Of a stretch of DNA of 64,000 nucleotides, positions 51,980 to 62,706 are shown piece after piece. Under the pieces are notes generated by a model that searched no databases, had not been told where the DNA came from, and worked only from the letters and a program-made list of their open reading frames with translations. The stretch is from Prorocentrum cordatum (Eukaryota; Sar; Dinophyceae; Prorocentrales; Prorocentraceae). The stretch covers positions 145,884 through 209,883 of the forward strand of contig CAUYUJ010016708.1 in assembly GCA_963575745.1 (NCBI GenBank), read 5' to 3'. Position 1 is the stretch's first letter; each line of letters starts with the position of its first letter. The position numbers and the translations under genes were made by a program.

Positions 51980-52865
51980 TCTGCCCTCCTTCACACGTTT
52001 CGTGGTACCATTGGAGGGCTCCGCCGAAGGCCAGGGGTGGCAGGGTTCGCATGCGTCCGCGCCTCTCATTTCGGCACACCCCTCACACGTTTCGTGGCCC
52101 CATACGGTGGCTCCAAGGAATGCCTCAGTGACAAGGTTCGCATGCGCCCGCGCCTTTCATTCCGCACATCCCTAACACGTTTCGTGGCACCATTGGGGGG
52201 CTCCACCAAAGGCCACAATTGCAGAGCTCGCATGCGTCCGCGCCTCTCATTTCGGCACACCCCTCATTCACTTCGCGGCCATGTAAGGATCTCTGCTTTC
52301 GGCACACCGCTCTCAGACGCTTCGTGGCCCCATAGGGAGCTCCACCGAAGGTCCCAATGACAGCGTTCGCATGCGTCCGCGACTCTCGTTTCGGCACCCC
52401 CATTACACGCTTCGTGTCCCCATAGGGAGGTCTCATTTCGGCGGGATCTCCACCGAATGCCCCAGTGGGAAAGCTCGCACGCGCCAGCGCCTCTCGCTTC
52501 TGCACGCCACTCACACGCTTCGTGGCACCATTGGGGAGGTCACACTAGCAGCGCTCGCATGCGTCTGCGCCTCTCATTTCGGCACACCCCTCGCACGCCT
52601 TGTGGCACCAGTGGGGGGCTCCACCGAAGGCCAAAGCAGCGTTCGCAAGCGTCCGCGCCTTTCATGTCGGTACGCCTCTCAAACGTTTCGTGGCCCCGTA
52701 AAGAGCTCCTCCGACGGCCCGTGACAGCGTTCGCATGCGTCCGCACCTCTCGTTTCGGACCAACCCTCACACCCCTTGTGGCCCCATAGAGAGCTCCGCC
52801 GAAGGCCCCAGTGGCAACGTTCGCATTCGCCCGCGACTCTCATATCGCTCGCCCTACAGGGACCT
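51980..52865 (+). repeat. Satellite-like array, nine units of ~90 bases
   Basis: The unit contains GTTCGCATGCGTCCGCGCC, CTCATTTCGGCACACC, CACACGTTTCGTGGC and CCATTGGGGGCTCCACCGAA. Unit heads lie near 52045, 52136, 52229, 52369, 52473, 52553, 52644, 52730 and 52818. A TCC tract (51855-51972) adjoins it on the left. 52866-53450 after it shows no gene. Confidence 0.9.
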
Positions 52866-53453
52866 CGTGGTCCGTCCGCCGCCACCTTTGCACGCTGCCC
52901 TGTGCTGTGTCCTTTCTGCGGAGAGGGCGGCTTCCGACGCTATTCGTAGTTTGCTCGCCGCATCCTTCGCCTCACCTGCCTTGCGGACTCACAGCTGCAG
53001 ATGTTTGGTTCATTCGCCTGGATAATTTGTCCTCGACTTCTCCTGTCTCTTGTCTGCAGTCTGGCCAATCCTCTCTTCTTTCTGCTGTCCTCTCGTCTTT
53101 CTGCTGTCCGCAAAGGGTTCAAAAATCCGAGCGCCCTACCAATATCAAGTTCCCCGCAAGGTCGCCGCCATACGGCAGTGCCCAAGAGCCTCCGCAAATG
53201 CCCCGAGACGCTTTACAGAGGACTGGAGAGCCCAAGACAGCCCAAGAGGCCCCCCCGAAGTCAGGCCATGAAAGATCCAAGCCTCCCCAACTCTGTCCCC
53301 GTAGGGCCGTGAGCGGGCCCACCACACTGCAGCACATCTCGTCGTATGGATTGCCCTCGCCGTCTCTGCTTCGCCCTCGAGACGCCCCAAGGTGGCCCCA
53401 GGAAGGCCCGTAGAGAATCCAGTGCTGCTCAAGATGGCTCGGCTACACGTAAG

Positions 53454-53794
53454 AGTGACCCTGGCTAAGAGTGACCTTTGGTGCGCGGCTTTTGGGGGGG
53501 CCGCGGGGAGGCCAAATCTCGGCGCGCTAGCCGCTGCTACCGCTTCGCGTTCGGCCCTGGGGGCCCATCAGTACTCCAGATTTCGTAATAAAGGGAGGGG
53601 GGTCTCATTTCGGGGGGGGTCTCTTCCAGGCTATCCTGGAGGGCCTGGGGGGGACTGGGGACGATGTTTTGGAGGGTTCTCCCACGGGGGAGGTCTGAAA
53701 TGGCTTGTCTTGGAGGGTCCAGACCCCCTCCCTTTTATTACGAAATCTGGAGTACCCGCACTAAAGGTCACTCTGGCGAAAGGTCACTCCTACG
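53454..53794 (+). repeat. Foldback element split by palindromic element D
   Basis: AAGAGTGACCTTTGGTGCGC (53466) and CGCACTAAAGGTCACTCT (53757), with further GAGTGACC/GGTCACTC words, are inverted arms around element D copy 1. Confidence 0.65.
53571..53754 (+). mobile_element. TIR element D, copy 1
   Basis: The first 22 bases (GTACTCCAGATTTCG...) are the exact inverse of the last 22. The inside is G-rich then C-rich and also largely self-complementary. A second copy in opposite orientation is at 61753-61938. Confidence 0.9.
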
Positions 53795-53935
53795 TCTAGT
53801 CGAATGGCTCCAAGCTGCCCCCGCGAGGGCCCCCGAGTGCCCCCGAGAGAGCAGCCCGGTGGCCCCGGCGGCGGCCTCCGGGCGCCTCCGAGGTGCCCCA
53901 AGACGGCCGCCGTGGGAGCCAGGGTGCCGCCCCTC

Positions 53936-54292
53936 GGGAGCGGCCAAGCGCGGGGTGTCCAAGAGGGGGGTGTCCAAGAGGGGGGTGTGCCTCCTCCCTC
54001 CTCCCTCCTCCCTCCTCCTCCTTCTCCTCCTCCTCCCCCCTCCTCCTCTCTCCTCCTCCTCCTCCCTCCTCCTTCTCCTCCTCCTCCCCCCTCCTCCTCC
54101 CTCCTCCCTCCTCTCGGGGGTGTCCAAGAGGGGGGTGGGCAAATCATGACCGGCAGCATGTGCGCGGCCCAGCGGGGGGGGCAGGGACGTAAGGAAACAA
54201 GAAGAGGCGCCATGAAATCTGGGGAGATCTCATGGCCCCCGCCAGGATATCCACCGCCCCCCAGTCATCACCCCCCTCGTTTCCGCCCCCGA
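53936..54292 (+). mobile_element. Interspersed element family A, copy 5, expanded
   Basis: The family A left end, then a CTCCTCC tract of ~130 bases (53988-54118), then the GTGTCCAAGAG unit again and the remaining body. The simple repeat has grown inside the element. Confidence 0.8.
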
Positions 54293-54508
54293 GCCCAGGA
54301 AGGTCCACGGCGGTCCCACGATCGTGCCGGGACGCCCAGCACGACCTCGAAATGTTTGGTTTATCGATTAAAAACAAAAACAAAAAACAAAACACAAAAA
54401 ATAAAATAAAAAACCTGGGCGGCACCAGACGGCACCACGACAGTTCCTCGAAGGCTCGCAAGCCACGTGGGGTGGCCTGGCGGGAACGGGGCGCCGCACG
54501 TCGGATAC

Positions 54509-55265
54509 CTTCCACCGGGTTGATGAACACCATCAGCGCAAGAAAGCTGGCCAGTGGAGGAACTGCATCTACCCCTGGGCGCACCACCATTTCGTAGTGT
54601 CGACGAGGCAGCCTCCCTGGCTCTTTCAATTCCAGCGTGCCGATGTCTGCTGCGCCCTCACCGTGCGCCGAACTCAAGATGCTCATTGTTTGGCCCTCGA
54701 CTTCCCACCTGAGGAAAAGGCGACAAGTACCACTCGCGTCCTTCAGGCAGAACTCCTTGTCACGGCGCGCGCTTGCACAAACGTTGCCAACTCTTTCAGA
54801 ATTTGGCCCTAAGAGCTCTAATGACGAGTTGCAGGATGCTAGAATCTTGCCAGTGAATGGCTGTGATATTCGGATTGTCCGAGTTCCATCCTCCTCGCTA
54901 ACCACAGATGCACCTAATAAAGGTGCACCAGAGAGGCCAAGGACATCCAAAGTAAACACTTTGTTTTCCAAGAGCCTTGCAGGTATAGCAAGATGGATGT
55001 GCGCGTGGGGCATCACCAATTCCGGGTGCATGACCAACTGTGTGTCGCTGCGTTGATGAGGCACAAGCGGTTCCTGAGCTGGGCTGAAGTGGGACACGTA
55101 CTGGGCAAACCCCAAATCTTCAATGGACTCCTGCAGAGGGGATCCGCAACATGCAAGTTCCCCAGCGTCACTCAAGAAGAGGAATTTCCGCCGCCGAGCT
55201 GGTTTTGTCCCAGACAGTACTTGCAATGCGTACGCCAACCAAGGGTCTTGATTACCCCGACCATC
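54509..55265 (-). CDS. LURP-one/tubby-C-terminal-like protein, partial
   Basis: The exon starts after an acceptor (CCAACAG at 55266) and likely ends at a GAAG|GTATCC donor at 54509. There is no convincing ATG, so it is an internal or late exon. It reads QDPWLAYALQVLSG, FLFLSDAGELACCG, FTLDVLGLSGAPLLGA, SCNSSLELLGPNSERVG, LKDASGTCRLFLRWEV and HYEMVVRPGVDAVPPLASFL. The alternation of short strands with x-D-x-x-G turns and the closing YxxxVxPGxDxxxxLA match the beta-barrel fold shared by LURP-one, scramblase and tubby C-terminal domains, which bind membrane lipids. No catalytic residues to check. Family B copy 4 lies just upstream in the antisense direction. Confidence 0.5.
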
Positions 55266-55326
55266 CTGTTGGGTCCTCGTGTTTCATCCGGAGCACACCG
55301 CGTATCCCACCTCACCTCACCTCCTT

Positions 55327-55436
55327 CAAGGGGCCCAAGGACACACAAATAAATACACACAAATAAAACTATTCCCTATAGTTTCCCATATTTTCTGGGT
55401 TTTTGTCTTCCCCCCCACTTCCCGTATGTATATAAA
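55327..55436 (+). mobile_element. Interspersed element family B, copy 4 (5' half)
   Basis: AAGGGGCCCAAGGACACAC through TCTTCCCCCCCACTTCCCGTA, then unrelated sequence. 55437-55920 has no gene. Confidence 0.75.
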
Positions 55437-55929
55437 TACACATGAACATGCACCGATGCAGCTACAGTTTTCTATGTACAGACATATATGAAGCGTACAT
55501 GTATACACCCCAGCAAACGCACTCGAAACGGACCCGCAACGCACTCTGGGCGTTGGGCCGAGGCAGCAAGACGTGATGGAACATCCCAGATCAAGTCCCC
55601 ACGGACGCTCACTGGCATTGATTTCCTCGATTTCGGTATCCAAAGCCCGTTTTGGGGCCCTGATGCTTTCGAACATGGAAACGGGACGGAAATTCCCCCC
55701 CACGGGTGAAAGGTCGAGACAGCTGGGCCCCGCAGGCTGAACAAATGAAACTTCGACTGATGCCTACGGGTTGCGTCGCAGAACCACCCAACCTTCTGAC
55801 ACTTTCCGACCTCTGCTCGCCGCTTCGCAGCCCTCGGGGCCCCCATAGGCCGCCCGGGGCCCCCATGCCAACCCTGGGCCATGGTCCGGCCCTCCCCCCG
55901 ACCGAATTCGATGCCTACTCCGATTCATA

Positions 55930-56010
55930 TGTGTATATATGTATATATATATATGTATATATATATATAATATGCACATAATTACATATATATATATATA
56001 TATATATGTG
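55930..56010 (+). repeat. TA microsatellite
   Basis: TATATATGTATATATA words, the most AT-rich stretch in the window. Confidence 0.9.
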
Positions 56011-56019
56011 GTGTGAGCT

Positions 56020-56415
56020 AGGTGGTGAAAACTATGTTGTGCAAGCAATGCAGTGCGAGCTACGCGTCGCAAGCTATGCGTTGCAAGCTAATGTGGTCCT
56101 CGGGGCACCCCGCAGGCGCAGTCACGCATCCTCAGGACACCCCCACAAGCTGCCACGGCCGGCACAGGCGGCAACGGGCCAGGACATGGCGAATCCTCGG
56201 GATACCCCCGCAGGCGGCAACGGCCGGCAACGGGCAACAGTGGGTCAAAACGTGGCAAGTCGTCGGGATACGCCCACAGGCGGCAACGGCTGGCAAGGGG
56301 CGACAACGGGCTGGAGCGTGGCGGGTCCGCGGGAACCACCGCAGGCGGCAACGGGCGGCAGCGGGGCGGCGGCTGGCCGAAGCGTGGCGGATCCTTGGGT
56401 AACCCACCCAATCCC
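56020..56415 (+). repeat. Tandem words: GTGCAAGC then ~66-base GGCAACGG units
   Basis: Short GCAAGCTATGCGTTGCAAGC words, then about four units each with CAGGCGGCAACGG, a GGGCxxCAxCGGG word and GTGGCGGATCCTCGGGAT-like ends. 56416-56800 after it has no firm gene. Confidence 0.75.
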
Positions 56416-56814
56416 TTAGAACGCAAGTAAGAGACCCGAGCTGCAAGCACAGTTTGGTTACTTCAACCAACAGTCCGCCAGATGTATTGGACTCCTGCGC
56501 GAGCACTTCCTCATCACCCTCATCAACGTCTTCGCAACACCGCCGTTGCCGTCGTCGTCAATCGCCGCCATTGCCGTCATCATCAACACAACCACCATTA
56601 GTCATCGTCGTCCCCACCATATCGTCGTCATCGCAGCATCGTTGCCGCCTTTGTCGACGTTATCATGTCGCGCCCGCCCGAATTACCGACCCACACGGAA
56701 ATGCCCGCCCGCCAGCGCGGCCTTTGAGACGCGCTGTGAAGCTCCCAGCGGTGAGGGCCATCACGGCCGCACCAGCTATGCTAAACCAGCTGTTCGCTCT
56801 GACCGCGAACGTTC

Positions 56815-57171
56815 GGCGGTGGACACACCTCCCCTTAGTGAAAACGGCCTAGGACCGAAACCGACGGACCTGGACCCCCAAAAATGACGGCCGCGACAAC
56901 CTCTCGCGAACCGAAAACGGCCAATTCCTTAATCGACGTGTCAGGGTAGGAGATCCATCAACCTCCGAAAAGTGCGCACGCTTGCGCGGCCGTATGAAGT
57001 CGCGCTAGCAAATCCCAGACAGTAGTTAACCGCAGTCGTGGCTGGGTGGGCTTTGCCAAACAATTTGCGGGTGGGAGGCTGGGATGCTCGCGCGAGCAGT
57101 GGAGTTGTCAACTCCAAATACTTCATTGGTTAACTGCACCACGTGGATTATCGAGTTAAGTGCGCATCGAG
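56815..57171 (+). repeat. Segmental duplicate N, copy 1
   Basis: About 350 bases shared with 58320-58665: CGACGGACCTGGACCCCCAA, ATTCCTTAATCGACGTGTC, AACAATTTGCGGGTGGGAGG and CGCGCGAGCAGTGGAGTTG. A third, partial copy is at 60050-60200. 57172-57837 has weak open frames only. Confidence 0.8.
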
Positions 57172-57837
57172 TGCAGTAGCCCACTGTTTGGGGTCCACGC
57201 AGGTGAACATTTCTTGTGCTGGTACGCTTATTGATCAGCGGTTGCTCGATCGTCGTGAGCTTCGCCTCTTGAACAACGAGGCCCTCCCAACATACCGATC
57301 CCAACGTACGTCCATCTCTTGCTCCAGACCTCTGCAATTCTGGTCTATGGTAGTGCCTTCTGTGTCCCCCCCAGTCCGCCCCCAGAGCCCTCACTGCCCC
57401 TGCCCCTTTTCCCTAAACCTCTCCGCTCCCCCCATCCGCCAGAGTCCGCTCAGAACCCGTCCCCAGACCACGCCCAGACAGCCTGCCGGCCTGTTCTCCG
57501 AGACGCGCCCCGCCGTGGCGACAGGGCCCAACCCCACCCCGCGCCGGCACAGACACGCCACGAACGTCTATGCACAGACACTCGCCGACGAGTTTCCCCT
57601 GTGCCTTCAGGGAGGGCGGCGTTGTAGAACATCGCTGGCTCTCAGTGGTGATTCATACACCGCCACCCCCCTTCTGAGGCCCGGGAACAAGCTACTGAAT
57701 GGGTGTCCATGGACAGATTTTCTTGCGACGGAACGAGCGAGGAGAGCGAAACGAATGGGCAACCCCTAGTGGGCCGCGGTAGCGCCGCTGCACTCACGTT
57801 CACGCTGTCGGCACGCCCGGCCCAGATCCGCAAACAT

Positions 57838-57968
57838 CGGGGGGACGAAAGGCTAAGATGGCAAAGGGTAGGGTAGAGAATCAGGCGCGGGGAGGCGCCC
57901 ATGCATCGAGGAGCGGGCCCGGCTGCATGCAGCCGATCTCGTACTCCCCCCCGCTGTCCCTACTCGGG
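57838..57968 (+). mobile_element. TIR element family I, copy 2 (shortened)
   Basis: GGGGGGACGAAAGGC, ATGCATCGAGGAGCGGGCCC and GGCTGCATGCAGCCGATCTC are in family order; the middle hairpin is missing. Confidence 0.65.
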
Positions 57969-58319
57969 GATCTTCTGTCCCGGGTCAATCCAGACCCGGG
58001 TCAGCAGGAAATCAAAAAACTGCAATGCAAGAAAAAGAACTGTAACGCAGGCCTTCGCAAACCCGGGTCAGCCAATATGCGCGGCCACCTCGCGGCCACG
58101 AGCGGCTCGCTAACCCGGGTCAGCCAGAGGGGGTCTTCGCAGGATCCTGCAGGATCCGGTGCCCTGGCTGACCCCCGTTTGCACTGACCCCCGTCTCAAG
58201 GCTCCCGACCTACCCTACCCTGTCTCGTCCGGCCCGAACGAAATCGGCCCCAGGAGCCCTCTCGGGGCTCGCCCCCCCCCCCCCCCCCCCAAGGCTCTTC
58301 CACTCCGACAAAAATCGGC

Positions 58320-58665
58320 GGTGGACAAGCCTCCCTTTCGCAAACCTCCCCTCAGTGAACGCGGCCTGGGACCGAAACCGACGGGCCTGGACCCCCAAAC
58401 ATGACGGCCGCGACGCCCTCTCGCGAACCGAAAACAACCAATTCCTTAAATCGACGTGTCCGGGTAGGAGATCCATCAACCTCCGAAACGTGCGCACGCT
58501 TGCGCGGCCAGTGGAGTTGTCAACTCCACTGGGCTTTGCCAAACAATTTGCGGGTGGGAGGCTGCAATGCTCGCGCGAGCAGTGGAGTTGTCAACTCCAA
58601 ATACTTTACTGGTTCACTGCACCGTGTGGACTCTCGAGTTAAGTGTGCATCGACGTGTCAGGGCA
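58320..58665 (+). repeat. Segmental duplicate N, copy 2
   Basis: Matches copy 1 except at 58510-58530, where AGTGGAGTTGTCAACTCCAC (a 21-base palindrome) stands in place of ~55 unrelated bases. Confidence 0.8.
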
Positions 58666-58754
58666 GGAGGCCTGTCCACCCCCGAACCAAAAAAAAAAAC
58701 TACCCGCCGGCCCGGGGCGCCCGAGGGCGGGCCCGCCTCGAGGCAGGGAGGCGG

Positions 58755-58955
58755 CGAGGACAGCCTCCTCCTCGTCCTCCTCCTCCTCCTCCTCCTCCTC
58801 GTCCTCCTCGTCCTCCTCGTGCTCCTCGTCCTCCCCCTCCTCCTCTTCCCTCCTCCTCCTACTTCTCCTCCTCCTCCTCCTCCTCCTCCTCGTCCTCCTC
58901 CTCCTCCTCCCCCTCCTCCTCCTCCTCCTCCTCCTCCTCCTCCTCCTCCTCGATA
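58755..58955 (+). repeat. TCC polypyrimidine tract
   Basis: TCC with TCG steps (CCTCGTCC). Confidence 0.9.
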
Positions 58956-59070
58956 GGGGGGGGACCGGCACAGGGGGGACGCCTGTGCCTGGAATCGGCG
59001 CTACATCGCCGATGGATCGGCGACGGGCCTCCGAGAGTGTGAAAACGCACCTTCCTGGACAGGTTTTCGA

Positions 59071-59240
59071 GTACACCCTGCGAAATGCTTAAGAAATCAT
59101 GGGTTAAGAAATTCAGAGTCTCAGAACTGGAATAAAAACCCAGAACTTCTATCAAAATCTTGGGATTTACATTGAAAAGTTAAGAATAATCAAGACTCTG
59201 GCCGAAAACTTAGGTTTTCTTAAGCATCGCCTGGAGTGTA
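59071..59240 (+). mobile_element. TIR element family F, copy 2
   Basis: GTACACCCTGCGAAATGC at the left and GCATCGCCTGGAGTGTA at the right. It directly abuts element G copy 1. Confidence 0.8.
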
Positions 59241-59467
59241 GGGACCGACCGTCCCGGCATTCCTATAGTCCTACCACGAAATGTTCTTAGAACCCAGAAA
59301 TGTTCTGAGAACAAAAACAATGTTCTTAGAACATTCACCCGACGTTTTAAAACACGGCAGGCTCCGCCAGAAATGTTCCAAGAACATTTCGTGGGAACCA
59401 CAAGAGATTCTTAGAACATTGTTTGGTGGGGCTATAGGCGAGCCGGGACGCTTCGCAACTGCTTGAG
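59241..59467 (+). mobile_element. Palindromic element family G, copy 1
   Basis: CGTCCCGGCATTCCTATAG and CTATAGGCGAGCCGGGACG are inverted ends. Inside are CCACGAAATGTTCTTAGAAC and its inverse AAGAACATTTCGTGG, and several GTTCTTAGAAC palindromes. Copy 2 is at 60219-60444. Confidence 0.85.
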
Positions 59468-59577
59468 ATTTGGGCTATCGGGCCCATATCGGCGATCAAT
59501 CGGCGGTGGGGGGTCGATGCGTCCCCCCCTATGCCTACCCCCCCCCCCCCTCCCCGATCGTTGCCCCCGAAAGGGTC

Positions 59578-59719
59578 GGGCGCGGCCTCACCGACCCCTG
59601 GCAAACCGTCCCCTTCCGTGACGTCACCCTCGCCTTTCCGCTTTCCCTCCGACGGGACACGCCTACGCCTTGGGGCGAGGCGAGGGGCATGTCACGGAAG
59701 GGGGCGGTCTTTGCCAGGG
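59578..59719 (+). mobile_element. TIR element family H, copy 2
   Basis: CCTGGCAAACCGTCCCCTTC and CACGGAAGGGGGCGGTCTTT with GCCAGGG are inverted ends; the central hairpin of copy 1 is absent. Confidence 0.75.
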
Positions 59720-59900
59720 CTGGACCTGAAGGTTGTTTAAGTTGTTGTTCGTTTTGTTTACGTCTTGTTCGTCGTTGTGCCCTGCCTGTTTTCCTCTACC
59801 TCCCTCCCAAAACGAAACACAAAACACAGCCAGGGTGCAGCAACACACCGCTCAGGTTCAGCCCTGGCTTTTGCTGGGGGGCGGTGAGGCCGCCCCTGAC

Positions 59901-60040
59901 TGAAGGGGCCCTGGGACACGCAAAGAAATACACACAAAGAAAACGATTCCCAATATTTTCCAATCTTTTCTGGGTTTCTGTCTTCCCCCCCACTTCCCAT
60001 ATTTTCCCATATTCTCTGGGGAATCGAGGATCAATTGTGC
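59901..60040 (+). mobile_element. Interspersed element family B, copy 5
   Basis: TGAAGGGGCCCTGGGACACG, AAATACACACAAAGAAAACG, TTTTCTGGGTTTCTGTCTTC and GGGGAATCGAGGATCAATTG. Confidence 0.75.
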
Positions 60041-60218
60041 GGGGATGGACAGGACCCTCTTCAGCAAAACGCGGCGTGGTGAAAGCGGCCTCGGGGCGAA
60101 ACCTGGCGGGCGCAAGCCCGAAACATGACGGCCGCGGCGCCCTCTCGAGAACCGAAAGCGGACAATTCACTAATCGACGTGTCAGGGCGGGGGTTCTGTC
60201 CACTCCCGAATTTGAGCA

Positions 60219-60444
60219 GGGACCGGCCGTCCCAGCATTTCTATAGTCCTACCACGAAATGTTCTTAGAACCCAAAAACGTTCTGAGAACAAAAACAATG
60301 TTCTTAGAACACAAACCAGATGTGTTAAAACAAGACAATCTCCGCCAGAAATGTTCTAAGAACATTTCGTGGAAGCCACCAAAGGTCCTTAGAACGTTGT
60401 CTGGTGGGGCTATAGGCGAGCCAGGACGCTTCGCCACTGCTTGA
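60219..60444 (+). mobile_element. Palindromic element family G, copy 2
   Basis: Same structure as copy 1, about 85-90% alike by eye, ending CACTGCTTGA. Confidence 0.85.
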
Positions 60445-60874
60445 CGAATGCCTTCCTCCGCCCGACCCGATCCTCCCTTAGGCCTTAGGCGGCGAGCCCA
60501 GGAGGGACGTGAGACGGGGCCAGGCCTTCTCAGAGGGCTCCAAAAAAGGCATCGGGCCTTCAGACACAGTTTCCGGGCCTTCCTGGGAGACGCAACAACA
60601 GCTCGGAACGCTGGAGGGCTTCTGGTAAGCCCCGCCACCTCCTGAGAAGGCCTCCTCCTTCTCGTTTCACCCCCTCGCCCGCAGCCGACACCTTTCCCCC
60701 ATGGCTCCACGGAGGCGAGGGGCGAGCTGCGGGAGCCGCACGACGAGCGCTGCCTGACGGCGTCCGCGAGCGTCAGTGCCCCAGGCCGCGGGGTACACGA
60801 CATGCTGAGCGATTCCCTGCCGTAGCTGCTGCGAGGAGACATCTGGCGCGGCGAGGGCGTCGAGAAGCCTTCGC

Positions 60875-61315
60875 GCGCATCATGCTCCTCCTCCTCCTCC
60901 TCCTCCTCCTCCTCCTCCTCCTCCTCCTCCTCCTCTCCTCCTCCTCCTCCCCCTCCTGATGCCTCACTCTCCATTCGGGGGTCGTAAACGTAAAGGTGGG
61001 TTAGGGGCAGAGGTGGGGTTGGAGGAAACTTGCTCTGAGCAGATCCTGGAAGAGGGAAGTATCAGCCTCAAGCTTGGCTCGCTCCCTTGAGCCCACCTTG
61101 GGCCAAGCCCCCCTCTACATAACCTCGATCCTCCTCCTCGATTCTCTCCTCGATCCTCGATCCCCCTTCAAGCTCTTCCTCCTCCTCCTCCTTGATCCTC
61201 CTCGATCCTCCTCGATCCTCCTCCTCCTCCTCCTCCTCGATCCCCCTTCAAGCTCTTCCTCCTCGATCCCCCTTCAAGCTCTTCCTCCTCGATCCTCTCC
61301 TCCTCTCCCTGCCTG
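60875..61315 (+). repeat. TCC tract and CTCGATCC words
   Basis: TCC triplets at 60875-60960; unique sequence; then 61120-61315 with CTCCTCGATCC and AAGCTCTTCCTCCTCGATCC repeats. 60445-60874 has no firm gene. Confidence 0.85.
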
Positions 61316-61408
61316 CAGCCCACCTCGAGGGTGATGCCCCCCGGCAGCGGCCCCCGCGATGGAGCATGCTCACGAATCCTTCGGTGGCAACTCATGGGAG
61401 CCCCCCTC

Positions 61409-61608
61409 GGGTCGGGCGAAAGGGGGGGATAGCAAAGGGGGGGTTTGAGAATCAGCTCACGTAGCTGATTTTCCCGGCGCCTCCCAACACCGGAGGCGGC
61501 TATGCATCGAGGAATGGGCCCCTCGGTGGGGTCGAAACCAGCTGCATGCAGCAGATTTCGTAACCCCCCCTTTCCCATTCCCCCCCTTTCGTCCGGCCCG
61601 ACTCCCAT
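61409..61608 (+). mobile_element. TIR element family I, copy 3
   Basis: GGTCGGGCGAAAGGGGGGGA and CCCCCCCTTTCGTCCGGCCC are clear inverted ends; the AATCAGCTCACGTAGCTGAT and CCAGCTGCATGCAGC hairpins are kept. Confidence 0.8.
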
Positions 61609-61752
61609 ACCATCTTGCCGGCTCTTGCGAATCGACGCCAGTCGTCGCTGAATCGACGCTACATCGCCGCTAGCCGAAGCTGAGTCGGCGATACCCCGTC
61701 GACTCCCAGACGCTTATCGACGCGAATCGGCGCCAAAGACATAATCAAGAGG

Positions 61753-61938
61753 GTACTCCAGATTTTGTAATAAAAGGGAGGGGGTCTGGACCCTCCAAGA
61801 CAAGCCATTTCAGACCTCCCCCGTGGGAGAACCCTCCAAAACATCGTCCCCAGACCCCCCAGGCCCTCCAAGATAGCCTGGAAGAGACCCCCCACCCGAA
61901 ATGAGACCCCCCTCCCTTTATTACGAAATCTGGGGTAC
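61753..61938 (-). mobile_element. TIR element D, copy 2
   Basis: GTACTCCAGATTTTGTAATA at the left and ATTACGAAATCTGGGGTAC at the right, reversed relative to copy 1. 61939-62552 after it shows no firm gene. Confidence 0.9.
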
Positions 61939-62552
61939 ACCAGGCTCCCATGATTTGCTACCGAAGGACCCTGGAGCTCCGAGCTCGGACTTCCTCTTCC
62001 GAGGCCGCCCGCGGCGATGGCGCAGCCGAACAGACGGCCGAAGCCGGCAAGCCGCGAGCAGCTCCGAGTGGGCCCCGCGGCGCGGCAGCGAACGGCACCG
62101 GCCGACCGACCGAGCCGACCGAGCGCCAAACGACTGCGAGGCAGCCGAGACGACGGGACCGCGAGTACCCTCGTCCTCTGGAGGCGCCAGCGGGGCCCAA
62201 GCTGGATAACTTAAGCCCAGACAAGGGGGGGGAGGAACGAGGACAAGCTCGATCCACATGGGCCCCCAGAGCTCTCGCGGGGTCGCATCTGATGCGTGCT
62301 TCGAGCCGCGTGCAACGGTGCCGACGATGAAGCTCCTTCCTCCCCAGTCCCCCCCTTCTGCTGGCCAGCACCAGGGCTGGGCCATCTCAGCCCCCCTGCC
62401 GGCTCCGAGCCGAAACGAAGTGGAGTGAAAGACAGCGAAGACCATGGCCAAGACTGAACATGGAGCCGTCGGTGCCGACCTTGGTGAAAACCCGTCTTGG
62501 CCACCGTCGATTCGTGGGTCAGCCTTGCGAATCGGCAACTTAACGGGCGAAT

Positions 62553-62706
62553 AACGGTATAACATAAACTTTTTCGCTGTCGGGGGCGCCTGTCCCAGGG
62601 CGGCTGGAAAACTTATACCCTTACGGTGGCACCGTAGGGGTATAAACTTTCCAGCCGCCCTGGGACAGGCGCCCCCGACGGCGAAACAGTTTATTTTATA
62701 CCGTTC
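62553..62706. repeat. Near-perfect hairpin J, ~75-base arms, almost no loop
   Basis: GGGGGCGCCTGTCCCAGGGC and its exact inverse, with CGGCTGGAAA and flanking TATAACATAAAC/GTTTATTTTATA. The arms meet at TACGGTGGCACCGTA. The RNA would be a long stem. Confidence 0.85.

Noticed and set aside
52045-52063. GTTCGCATGCGTCC as a tRNA-type B box (SINE head)
   Set aside because: The B-box consensus is not met and there is no A box at the right distance.
51980-52865. CRISPR-like array
   Set aside because: Units vary throughout and there are no short exact repeats with unique spacers; the context is eukaryotic.
59271-60395. GTTCTTAGAAC palindromes as heat-shock elements
   Set aside because: The spacing between TTC and GAA is three bases, not two, and the words belong to a repeated palindromic element.
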